Source of the DNA: Sphingobium sp.
GTDB lineage: Bacteria; Pseudomonadota; Alphaproteobacteria; Sphingomonadales; Sphingomonadaceae
Assembly (NCBI GenBank): GCA_013911745.1
Contig: JACESO010000003.1
Coordinates: forward strand, 1-55,634
Reading direction: 5' to 3'
DNA length: 55,634 nt
Position 1 is the first letter of the stretch. Each line of letters begins with the position of its first letter. The notes beneath the pieces were generated by a model. It saw only the letters and a list, made by a program, of their open reading frames with translations, had not been told where the DNA came from and made no database searches. Made by a program: the position numbers and the translations under genes. Below are positions 49,963 to 55,634 of this stretch, piece after piece.

Positions 49963-50729
49963 GCCTCCAGAATTTGCGCGCCATCGCCGCCATCTACAAG
50001 TTCGAGCTGCACCGGTTCCGTCGCACGCTGCTGACCGGCCTGATGGTCCCGGTCATCACCACCTCGCTCTATTTCGTGGTGTTCGGCGGCGCGATCGGAT
50101 CGCGCATGACGGAAGTGGACGGCATTCCCTATGCCGCCTTCATCGTGCCTGGCCTCATCATGATGTCGATGTTCACCGAAAGCATCTTCAACGCCAGCTT
50201 CGGCATCTACATGCCCAAATTCACCGGCACTATCTACGAACTGCTGTCCGCGCCGGTCTCCGCGACGGAAACGGTGATCGCCTATGTCGGCGCGGCCGCG
50301 ACCAAGTCGCTGATCGTCGGCACGATCATTTTCGTGACCGCGCATCTCTTCGTGGACGTGCCGGTCGCGCACCCCTTCGCCATGGCCGCCTTCATGGTGC
50401 TGATCGCGGTCAGCTTCTGCCTGTTCGGCTTCATCCTTGGCATCTGGGCGCAGAGTTTCGAGCAGTTGCAGGTCATCCCGCTGCTGCTCATCATGCCGAT
50501 GACATTCCTGGGCGGCGCCTTCTATTCTGTGCATATGCTGGCCGAACCTTGGCGCACGATCACGCTTTTCAACCCGATCGTCTATCTGATCTCCGGCTTT
50601 CGCTGGACCTTCTTCGGCCGCGGCGACGTGGGGATCGAGTTCAGCCTGTTGTTCGTCGCGGGGATGCTGACGGTCTGCCTCGGCATCATCGGGTGGATGT
50701 TCAGGACGGGATACCGGCTGAAGAAATGA
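49959..50729 (+). CDS. ABC-2 type transporter permease
   Basis: The 256-residue protein has about six hydrophobic segments, beginning after [13 protein letters not shown], and the typical [15 protein letters not shown] and [20 protein letters not shown] stretches of ABC-2 membrane subunits. The last segment is followed by FRTGYRLKK. It is coupled to the ATP-binding gene and would pair with it as a dimer. Homologues export drugs, nodulation factors or glycans. The distance of about 2.3 kb from the glycan cluster allows, but does not show, a role there. A strong terminator follows. Confidence 0.9.
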   Translation: MSLQNLRAIAAIYKFELHRFRRTLLTGLMVPVITTSLYFVVFGGAIGSRMTEVDGIPYAAFIVPGLIMMSMFTESIFNASFGIYMPKFTGTIYELLSAPVSATETVIAYVGAAATKSLIVGTIIFVTAHLFVDVPVAHPFAMAAFMVLIAVSFCLFGFILGIWAQSFEQLQVIPLLLIMPMTFLGGAFYSVHMLAEPWRTITLFNPIVYLISGFRWTFFGRGDVGIEFSLLFVAGMLTVCLGIIGWMFRTGYRLKK

Positions 50730-50757
50730 AAAGGGCGGCCATTGGCCGCCCGCTTTT
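50729..50757 (+). terminator. rho-independent terminator after the ABC exporter
   Basis: GGGCGGCC (50733-50740) pairs with GGCCGCCC (50744-50751) around an ATT loop, flanked by an A run before and GCTTTT after. It may also work for the convergent gene at 50776. Confidence 0.8.
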
Positions 50758-50775
50758 CGTTTCTGTTCCCTGCTG

Positions 50776-51096
50776 TCAGGCGGCGGCGCTTTCCGGCTGG
50801 ATGGCGAACAGCGTCACGCCCTTATATTTGTCGTCGCCTTCGTTGTAGAGGCCGTACATCCCGTCGAACGCCTCATCCAGAACCTGGAGGTCGGACAGGC
50901 CGGCGACCTTGAACGTGCCCAGCTTCAATTCGCGCGGCGGGCGTCCATCCCGGTCGGTCGTCACGGCGTCGATATACATCTCGTCATGACGGGTATAGAG
51001 GATGTGGGGTGCCAGCGTGACCACCATCTTGTTGTAGGTCACCTTCAGGCACTTCTGGAGCGCAATGGCTTGCAAAATCTCGGTCGGGGCTTGCAT
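50776..51096 (-). CDS. conserved hypothetical protein, WYL-like (106 residues)
   Basis: The sequence opens TEILQAIALQKCLKVTYNK, continues with strand-like PHILYTRHDEMYIDAV, and has LGTFKVAGLSDLQVLDEAF. This arrangement recalls the small beta-barrel of WYL domains that sense ligands or nucleic acid ends, without any helix-turn-helix. I recall very similar stand-alone proteins in other sphingomonads. It has no signal peptide. It is a single gene, converging on the ABC exporter, with its own upstream region shared with the end of the MATE gene. Function unknown. Confidence 0.65.
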   Translation of the reverse strand: MQAPTEILQAIALQKCLKVTYNKMVVTLAPHILYTRHDEMYIDAVTTDRDGRPPRELKLGTFKVAGLSDLQVLDEAFDGMYGLYNEGDDKYKGVTLFAIQPESAAA

Positions 51097-51188
51097 GATG
51101 CCGGTTTATTGACCGATTTGCGCGATTCTTTCAATTGCTTTGTGCGTCGCACCATGATCCTTCCGTGCAAGCGACGCGACGAACCGCC

Positions 51189-52559
51189 TCAATCCGGCAC
51201 CAGCCCCAGTCGCTCCCGCATCGTCCAGCGCGCGATCAGCAGTAGCGCCACCGCGCCAAGGCCGCTCGCCAGACCCAGCCATATGCCGACCCCCGCCATG
51301 CCGAACGGGAACGCCAGCAGCGTGCCGACGCCGATGCCGACCACCCAATAGCCGACCAGCGCAAAGATCATCGGCACCTTCGTGTCCTGGACGCCGCGCA
51401 GCACGCCCGCGCCGACTGCCTGCGCGGAATCGACCAACTGGAACAGTGCCGCGATGCTCAGGAAGCTGATTGCCAGCGTGGCGGTCCGGGCATTCGCCGG
51501 GTTCGACAGGTCGAGAAAGGCCGACACCAAAGTCCGCGGCATCAGCACCAGCAGCGCGGCGGCGCAGCAGGCAAAGCCAGTCCCGATCATCAGCGCCAGC
51601 CAGCCCGCGCGGCCCACGCCGGCAGGATCGCGTTTGCCATAGGCGATGCCGACCCGCACCGTCGCCGCCTGACCGATGCCCATCGGCACCATGAAGACGA
51701 GCGCGGCGATCTGGATCGCGACGGCATGGGCCGCGAGCGAATCCCGGCCGATGAGGCCCATCAGGAAAGCGGACGCGTTGAACACGGTCGTCTCGAAGCC
51801 CAGTGTGATCGCGATCGGCAGCCCCAGCGTCCAGACCTGCCGGTGGCGTTCCCGGTCGCGCGTCCAGAACCGCCCCATCAGCCGGTAGCGGCGGAACCGC
51901 CGGTCGAGCAGGATGACGGCCAGCAGGCCGAAGAACAGGAAGCAGGACGACAGGCTGCTCGCCAGCCCCGCGCCGAACAGTCCCAGTTCGGGCAGGCCGA
52001 AATGACCGAAGATCAGTGCCCAACCCGCCGCGACGTTGATCGGAATGGCGGCCAGCATGATGATGAGGCCCCAGACCGGCCGCTCCAGCGCCGCGATGAA
52101 GTTGCGCAGCGTGGTGAAGCAAAGGAACGGCAGCAGCGCCCATTGCAGGCCGTGCATCAACTGCCCGGCCTCCCGCGCCAGATCGGGGGCCTGCCCCATG
52201 GCGCGCAGGATCGCCTCGCATTCCCACAGCAATGCCCAAGCGGGCAGGACGAAGAACAAAGCGGCGCGCAGGGTCTGGTGAACCGTCCGCCGCACGTCGC
52301 GCACGCTGTTGCGCCGGCGTCCCCGCTCGCTCGCGATCAGGGGAGAGGCAGCCGTGACCAGCCCCATGCCGAAGATCAGCAGCGCGTGGAACAGGTTGAT
52401 GGCGAGCGCGCCCGCCGCAACACTTTCCGCGCCCCGCCGGCCGAGCAGCAGCAGGTCGCTGGCGGCAATCGCCGACCAGGCAACATTGCCCGCGATCATC
52501 GGCAGCGCCAGCGTGATGAGCGCGCGCGCCTCGATGCGCCAGGGGGAGGGGTGAGTCAC
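51189..52559 (-). CDS. MATE family efflux transporter (NorM-like)
   Basis: The 456-residue protein has about 12 membrane helices in two similar halves, with the MATE hallmarks LALPMIAGNVAWSAI in helix 1 and GLPIAITLGFETTVFNASAFLMG at the start of the second half. VRVGIAYGKRD is also typical. MATE proteins export cationic drugs or metabolites using sodium or protons. The start is GTG 52559 with a poor ribosome site. It lies 39 bases after the DUF808 gene on the same strand, so co-transcription is likely. Confidence 0.9.
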   Translation of the reverse strand: MTHPSPWRIEARALITLALPMIAGNVAWSAIAASDLLLLGRRGAESVAAGALAINLFHALLIFGMGLVTAASPLIASERGRRRNSVRDVRRTVHQTLRAALFFVLPAWALLWECEAILRAMGQAPDLAREAGQLMHGLQWALLPFLCFTTLRNFIAALERPVWGLIIMLAAIPINVAAGWALIFGHFGLPELGLFGAGLASSLSSCFLFFGLLAVILLDRRFRRYRLMGRFWTRDRERHRQVWTLGLPIAITLGFETTVFNASAFLMGLIGRDSLAAHAVAIQIAALVFMVPMGIGQAATVRVGIAYGKRDPAGVGRAGWLALMIGTGFACCAAALLVLMPRTLVSAFLDLSNPANARTATLAISFLSIAALFQLVDSAQAVGAGVLRGVQDTKVPMIFALVGYWVVGIGVGTLLAFPFGMAGVGIWLGLASGLGAVALLLIARWTMRERLGLVPD

Positions 52560-52598
52560 GTCAGTTCGTCTGTGTTTTGAATGGGGAGGGGATGGCGA

Positions 52599-53534
52599 TC
52601 AGTGCTTCTTCGACGGCACCAGATGGAGCGCCGCGACGATGATGCCGCCGATGACCGCGCCGACCAGCGCCGAACCGGCCGCGTTCACGATCCATTCGAC
52701 AGCGCCGCCGATCGCCGGCACGGCATGCGCCGCGCCTTCCGCGACATGGTGGATCGCGCCGGGGACCAGATCCCAGTGGAATTCATGCAGGCCATGGACG
52801 ATGAGGCCGCCGCCCACCCACAGCATCGCGGCCGTGCCGACCACGCCCAGCACCGACATCAGCACCGGCATCGCTTTCACCAGGCCGCGACCCATCGCCT
52901 GCGCTCCGGCGGAAGAGCGCTTGGCGAGGTGGAGGCCGATATCGTCCATCTTCACGATGAAGCCGACGACGCCATAGACGCCCGCCGTGATGAGGATGGC
53001 GACCACCACCAGGATGACTGCCTGTTCCCAGATCGGCACGCCTGCGACCTCGCCCAAGGCGATCGCCATGATCTCGCCCGACAGGATGAAGTCGGTGCGG
53101 ATCGCGCCCGACACTTTCTGCTTTTCAAGCTCGGCCGAACTGAGCGTCGCTGCGGCCTCGGTCGCTTCGTCATGCCCTCCGCTTATCGCCTCGACGATCT
53201 TCTCGACCGCCTCGAAGCACAGAAAAGCGCCGCCCAGCATGAGCAGCGGAGGCAGCAGCCACGGCGCGAAGGCGGAGAGCAGCAGGGCGGCCGGCAGCAG
53301 GAAGAGCAGCTTGTTGCGCAGCGACCCCCGCGCGATCTTCCAGATGATCGGCAGTTCGCGCTCGGGGCTGAGGCCCATGACATAATTGGGCGTCACGGCG
53401 GTATCGTCGATCACGACGCCCGCCGCCTTCGACCCGGCCTTGCTGGCTGCCCCTGCGACATCGTCCAGCGAGGCGGCGGCCATTTTTGCGATCCCCGCCA
53501 CATCGTCGAGCAGCGCGATCAGACCCGAAGGCAT
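52599..53534 (-). CDS. DUF808 family membrane protein
   Basis: I choose ATG 53534 (MPSGLIALLDDVAGIAK) because AGGGGA lies six bases upstream; two in-frame ATGs further up are less well placed. The 311-residue protein has the DUF808 start DDVAGIAKMAAASLDDVAGAA, then four to five hydrophobic helices (LLFLLPAALLLSAFAPWLLPP, then a glycine-rich pair near the end). The family (YedI in Escherichia coli) is conserved in proteobacteria and its function is unknown. A CGGGCG/CGCCCG hairpin lies in the region before the gene (53551-53566). It may form an operon with the MATE gene. Confidence 0.85.
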   Translation of the reverse strand: MPSGLIALLDDVAGIAKMAAASLDDVAGAASKAGSKAAGVVIDDTAVTPNYVMGLSPERELPIIWKIARGSLRNKLLFLLPAALLLSAFAPWLLPPLLMLGGAFLCFEAVEKIVEAISGGHDEATEAAATLSSAELEKQKVSGAIRTDFILSGEIMAIALGEVAGVPIWEQAVILVVVAILITAGVYGVVGFIVKMDDIGLHLAKRSSAGAQAMGRGLVKAMPVLMSVLGVVGTAAMLWVGGGLIVHGLHEFHWDLVPGAIHHVAEGAAHAVPAIGGAVEWIVNAAGSALVGAVIGGIIVAALHLVPSKKH

Positions 53535-53619
53535 AGTCATTCCCCTGTTGCGGGCGGCACCGCCCGTTGCCTGCCTCATAGAGGCGGCGGTTCAGGCGGG
53601 CAATGGACTGTTGCAGGCG

Positions 53620-53850
53620 TTAATAATTGCCGGGCGGGTCGCTGGCGGGAAAGCTCTCGTCGACCTGCTCGTCCACCTTGTCCCACTCCGTGTCGCCCGT
53701 CTGGGGGCCGGCATCCCGCACGATGCCGGACGATCCGGCCGGGCCGCGATCATCCTCGCGCGGCTGGGCCGTTCCCATCCAGTCGCGCCAGCCCTTGAAA
53801 GCGAAGGCGCCCAGGCCGGTGACGATGGCGAGTTTCAACAACCCCTTCAT
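53620..53850 (-). CDS. small protein with FPASDPPG motif (76 residues)
   Basis: The ATG at 53850 overlaps the upstream gene's stop (ATGA 53847-53850). Residues 1-19 are hydrophobic enough for a membrane anchor (KGLLKLAIVTGLGAFAFKG). The rest is hydrophilic and ends in DEQVDESFPASDPPGNY. The (D/E)xxFPASDPP motif recurs in many small alphaproteobacterial proteins of unknown role. It is the second gene of a pair driven by a perfect EcfG-type promoter, which supports a stress function. I know no biochemical activity for it. Confidence 0.65.
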   Translation of the reverse strand: MKGLLKLAIVTGLGAFAFKGWRDWMGTAQPREDDRGPAGSSGIVRDAGPQTGDTEWDKVDEQVDESFPASDPPGNY

Positions 53851-54176
53851 GATGACCTGTCCTCTTTGCGCAGATGCACCCAATCCGCCCGGTCGTGGCC
53901 GATCGCGTCCTGCGTGAGCCGCATGTCCCCTTCCTCGTCCGCTCCGCCGGGGGAGTCTCCGTCTGCTGCCGGCTGGGGCACCTGCCAGCGTTCCCGCAGC
54001 GCCGCGTCGATCATCCGTTCCCACGCATCCTGATCGCCCGCAGCGCGCATGGCCGGGTCCGGTTCCTTCAGGATCGCCAGGATGCTGGCGGCGGCCTCCA
54101 CCTTCGCAGGCCAGGCGTCGGGTTCTCCGGCCGCCAGGTGCCGCGCCAGCTTCTCGATCAGGGATCGTTCTTCCAT
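53847..54176 (-). CDS. hypothetical acidic protein, stress-promoter driven (109 residues)
   Basis: The start at ATG 54176 (MEERSLIEKLARHLAAGEPD) is supported by its position eight bases after the -10 of a perfect stress promoter; no Shine-Dalgarno is present, so the mRNA is probably leaderless. Residues 1-60 are helical (EKLARHLAAGEPDAWPAK, then AASILAILKEPDPAMRAAGD), followed by an acidic, disordered-looking stretch and a DAIGHDRADWVHL tail. I do not recognise a family. It overlaps the downstream 76-residue gene by four bases. Confidence 0.6.
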   Translation of the reverse strand: MEERSLIEKLARHLAAGEPDAWPAKVEAAASILAILKEPDPAMRAAGDQDAWERMIDAALRERWQVPQPAADGDSPGGADEEGDMRLTQDAIGHDRADWVHLRKEDRSS

Positions 54177-54184
54177 GGTGGCCG

Positions 54185-54209
54185 AACGCACCGGCTGCTT
54201 GCCCGTTCC
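54185..54209 (-). promoter_or_regulatory. EcfG-type stress promoter, perfect consensus (GGAAC-N16-CGTT)
   Basis: On the minus strand GGAAC (54209-54205), 16 bases, then CGTT (54188-54185) match the alphaproteobacterial EcfG consensus exactly. The predicted start site lies within a few bases of the ATG at 54176, implying a leaderless transcript. Confidence 0.65.
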
Positions 54210-54236
54210 GTCATTCGTGACGCTGCCGCACCGATA

Positions 54237-54261
54237 TGAACACATAGGTTGGGCGGTCGTT
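54237..54261 (+). promoter_or_regulatory. EcfG-type stress promoter candidate (TGAAC-N16-CGTT)
   Basis: TGAAC at 54237-54241, 16 bases, then CGTT at 54258-54261: one mismatch in the -35 and a perfect -10. It faces the gene at 54292, whose AAGGAG starts 17 bases later. Together with the element at 54185 it forms a divergent pair. Confidence 0.5.
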
Positions 54262-54291
54262 GGAAAGCCATCGAAGTCAAGGAGAGATCCG

Positions 54292-54594
54292 ATGCCGCAG
54301 GGTGACAAGAGCAGCTACACCGACAAGCAGAAGCGCAAGGCCCGCCATATCGAAGAAGGCTATGAGGAGCGCGGCGTTTCGGAGGACGAGGCGGAGCGCC
54401 GGGCCTGGGCCACCGTCAACAAGGAATCGGGCGGCGGCAACAAGTCAGGCTCCGGCCGCGGCAAGCTGGACACCCATGTCTCATCGCGTAAGGGCGGACG
54501 GAAGGGCGGCGCGGCGTCGGCCCGGCGTTCGGCGGCGGACCGCTCTGCCGCGGCGAAGAAGGGTTGGGAAACCCGGCGCAAAAAGGCGAGCTGA
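54292..54594 (+). CDS. small basic protein, often annotated as plasmid stabilization protein (100 residues)
   Basis: AAGGAG (54279-54284) precedes ATG 54292. Residues 1-50 hold the pattern SSYTDKQKRKARHIEEGYE and ERGVSEDEAERRAWATVNK, followed by glycine-rich and lysine/arginine-rich repeats (GGRKGGAAS, then AAAKKGWETRRKKAS). Close relatives in my memory carry the label plasmid stabilization protein, but no toxin or antitoxin fold is visible and no partner gene is present. The basic C-terminal half could bind DNA or RNA. A stress-type promoter lies upstream, and the location is clearly chromosomal (near rplI). Confidence 0.7.
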   Translation: MPQGDKSSYTDKQKRKARHIEEGYEERGVSEDEAERRAWATVNKESGGGNKSGSGRGKLDTHVSSRKGGRKGGAASARRSAADRSAAAKKGWETRRKKAS

Positions 54595-54617
54595 CGCTTC
54601 GGGAAAGGAGGCGGTAT

Positions 54618-54995
54618 ATGATTCATCACCTGTCGGTCGGCACGTCAGACCTGGACCGGGCGCGCGCCTTCTACGATCCCGTCATGCGGGAACTCGGCCT
54701 GCGCCGCACGCTCGATGTCGAAGATGCCGTGGGCTATGGCGCGGGAATCACTTCGTTCAGTCTCAACCGGCCGGCGGATGGCAGGGCTGCGACGGTCGGG
54801 AACGGAACGCATGTCGCCTTCGAGGTGGAAACGCGCGCTGCGGTCGATGCCTTCTTCAGGGTCGCGCTGGCGCACGGCGGCACCGGCGATGGCGAGCCGG
54901 GCCTGCGACCCGAATATGATGCGCATTATTATGCGGCCTTCGTGCGCGATCCCGACGGCAACAAGATCGAGGCCCTGACCTTCGCTGCCGCCTGA
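54618..54995 (+). CDS. VOC family protein (glyoxalase/dioxygenase superfamily)
   Basis: AAAGGAGG (54604-54611) and ATG 54618 define a 125-residue protein. The vicinal-oxygen-chelate fold is indicated by HHLSVGTSDLDRARAFYDPV at the start and the closing YYAAFVRDPDGNKIEAL. The metal-site residues expected in the family, His near the N terminus and Glu in KIEAL, are present. Such proteins include glyoxalases, fosfomycin-resistance enzymes and many of unknown substrate. It starts 23 bases after the preceding gene and may be transcribed with it. It ends about 40 bases before a terminator shared with rplI. Confidence 0.85.
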   Translation: MIHHLSVGTSDLDRARAFYDPVMRELGLRRTLDVEDAVGYGAGITSFSLNRPADGRAATVGNGTHVAFEVETRAAVDAFFRVALAHGGTGDGEPGLRPEYDAHYYAAFVRDPDGNKIEALTFAAA

Positions 54996-55034
54996 CTGCG
55001 AGGCGGCTTAGTCCCTTCCCCTAGCCCCAACAAA

Positions 55035-55061
55035 AAAGCCGCCCCACGACAGGGCGGCTTT
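55035..55061 (-). terminator. rho-independent terminator of rplI
   Basis: AAAGCCGCCC (55035-55044) pairs with GGGCGGCTTT (55052-55061). Read on the minus strand the hairpin is followed by a run of six T, so it mainly ends the rplI transcript; the plus strand side is weaker but may stop the VOC gene transcript. Confidence 0.85.
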
Positions 55062-55084
55062 CCTGTTTCGATCCCGCGAAGAAA

Positions 55085-55634
55085 TCAGGCCTCTTCGGCC
55101 GGCTCTTCGTCAGCGGCCGTCGTGGCGATCTCGCCCGGCTCGGCATTGGGATCATAATCTTCGGTGAAGCCGCTCTCGTCCTTTTCGAACAGGTCGGCCA
55201 TCACGTCGACGCCCTGCGCCTGAAGGTCGGCTTCGTCCGGCGAGCGGGCGACGTTGACCGAGATGGTGGTGACGACTTCGGGGTGCAGCGCGACCTTGAC
55301 GTCGAACAGGCCCAGCGTCTTGATCGGGCGTTCCAGCACGATCATCGCCTTGGTGACGTTGGTCACGCCATCGGCGTGCAGCGCTTCCACGATGTCGCGG
55401 ACCGCGACCGAACCATAGAGCTGGCCGGCGTTGGACGACTGGCGGATCAGGACGATCTGCTTGCCGTTAACGCCTTCGGCAGCCTTTTCGGCGTCCGAAC
55501 GACGGGCCGCATTGTCCGCCTCGATCTTCGCGCGGTTGGCTTCGAAGACCTTCTTGTTGGCGGCATTGGAACGCAGCGCCTTCTTGTTGGGCAGCAGGAA
55601 GTTACGGGCATAGCCGTCCTTCACGGTGACGACG
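55085..55634 (-). CDS. rplI: 50S ribosomal protein L9, N-terminus cut off by the window edge
   Basis: The frame is open to the last base of the window; the visible 183 or so residues begin VVTVKDGYARNFLLPNKKA, the highly conserved N-domain loop of L9, so about 20 residues are missing. The long central helix (ANRAKIEADNAARRSDAEKA) and the C-domain (GKQIVLIRQSSNAGQLYGSV, then VALHPEVVTTISVNV) follow. After the usual end there is an acidic tail of about 40 residues (DYDPNAEPGEIATTAADEE), which I recall from other sphingomonads. L9 binds 23S rRNA and limits frameshifting. Confidence 0.95.
   Translation of the reverse strand, partial: VVTVKDGYARNFLLPNKKALRSNAANKKVFEANRAKIEADNAARRSDAEKAAEGVNGKQIVLIRQSSNAGQLYGSVAVRDIVEALHADGVTNVTKAMIVLERPIKTLGLFDVKVALHPEVVTTISVNVARSPDEADLQAQGVDVMADLFEKDESGFTEDYDPNAEPGEIATTAADEEPAEEA

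Noticed and set aside
51144-51177. GCGTCGC...GCGACGC inverted repeat between the WYL-like and MATE genes
   Set aside because: The loop is 20 bases and no T run follows; it could be a chance match in GC-rich DNA.
54292-54594. Toxin-antitoxin or plasmid maintenance module
   Set aside because: The usual database label says plasmid stabilization, but there is no partner gene, no toxin fold and no plasmid context.
1-55634. Mobile elements, CRISPR arrays, tRNA or rRNA genes
   Set aside because: I saw no transposase or integrase motifs, no regularly spaced repeats and no tRNA-like cloverleaf sequence on either strand by eye; a tRNAscan or ISfinder run would settle it.

Overview
This is a 55.6 kb stretch of a high-GC chromosome that looks sphingomonad (Alphaproteobacteria; Sphingobium/Sphingomonas/Novosphingobium type). 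The evidence is the style of the genes: a Xanthomonas-type TonB receptor, a bifunctional PutA beside an Lrp regulator, small DUF6894/DUF2934/DUF4142 proteins, several Crp/Fnr paralogues, and repeated matches to the alphaproteobacterial EcfG stress promoter (GGAAC-N16/17-CGTT). I see no tRNA, rRNA, CRISPR, insertion sequence, integrase or phage gene. Genes are packed tightly, and many operon joints are 4-base ATGA or GTGA overlaps.

Region by region. (1) 1-7522: hexuronate use. The end of an MFS transporter, uxaC and a uxuB-like mannonate oxidoreductase are followed by a large TonB receptor and a secreted GDSL esterase. Two LacI-type palindromes precede the receptor. (2) 7506-11698: an Lrp/AsnC regulator divergent from putA (proline catabolism). 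(3) 11746-14965: a likely stress operon (SRPBCC protein, zinc alcohol dehydrogenase, SDR) and two small unknown genes. (4) 15056-23250: a minus-strand operon DUF2934-glgX-treZ-malQ-treY that would make trehalose from glycogen or malto-oligosaccharides. (5) 23342-27559: a single-domain response regulator coupled to a heme-oxygenase-like diiron oxidase (HDO), divergent from a small gene, a CinA-type amidohydrolase and nadE. (6) 27564-30393: three Crp/Fnr regulators and a DUF6894 protein. (7) 30401-47615: about 17 kb of glycan genes. A leftward operon has two epimerases, four glycosyltransferases and a UDP-glucuronate decarboxylase-like enzyme. A divergent rightward operon has a histidine phosphatase, a methyltransferase, a glycosidase-like protein, inositol-3-phosphate synthase, a dehydrogenase and a Gfo/Idh oxidoreductase. 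A convergent leftward group has a GT9-like protein, DUF6165, a polysaccharide pyruvyl transferase and an FrhB-like iron-sulfur protein. (8) 47626-55634: DUF4142 protein, a methyltransferase, an ABC-2 exporter, a MATE transporter, a DUF808 membrane protein, small stress-type proteins, a VOC protein and the end of rplI.

The observations most worth attention are in region 7 and in the promoters. The glycosidase-like protein at 39736-40659 reads as a circularly permuted TIM barrel: it begins at strand 4 with the acid/base motif, and its C-terminal third resembles strands 1-3. It sits in a set of genes that could make and modify inositol, or a sugar derived from it, with no obvious lipid or catabolic partner. 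Both divergent promoters of this glycan locus contain GGAAC-N17-TGTT, and similar elements precede at least six other transcription units here. I therefore infer that the window is enriched for general-stress (PhyR-NepR-EcfG) targets, tying trehalose-type protection, small stress proteins and an undescribed stress-induced glycan together. The HDO enzyme at 23698-24585, with a complete six-ligand metal set and a coupled response regulator, is a second uncharacterised system. All functional assignments rest on reading motifs by eye; no database search was possible.
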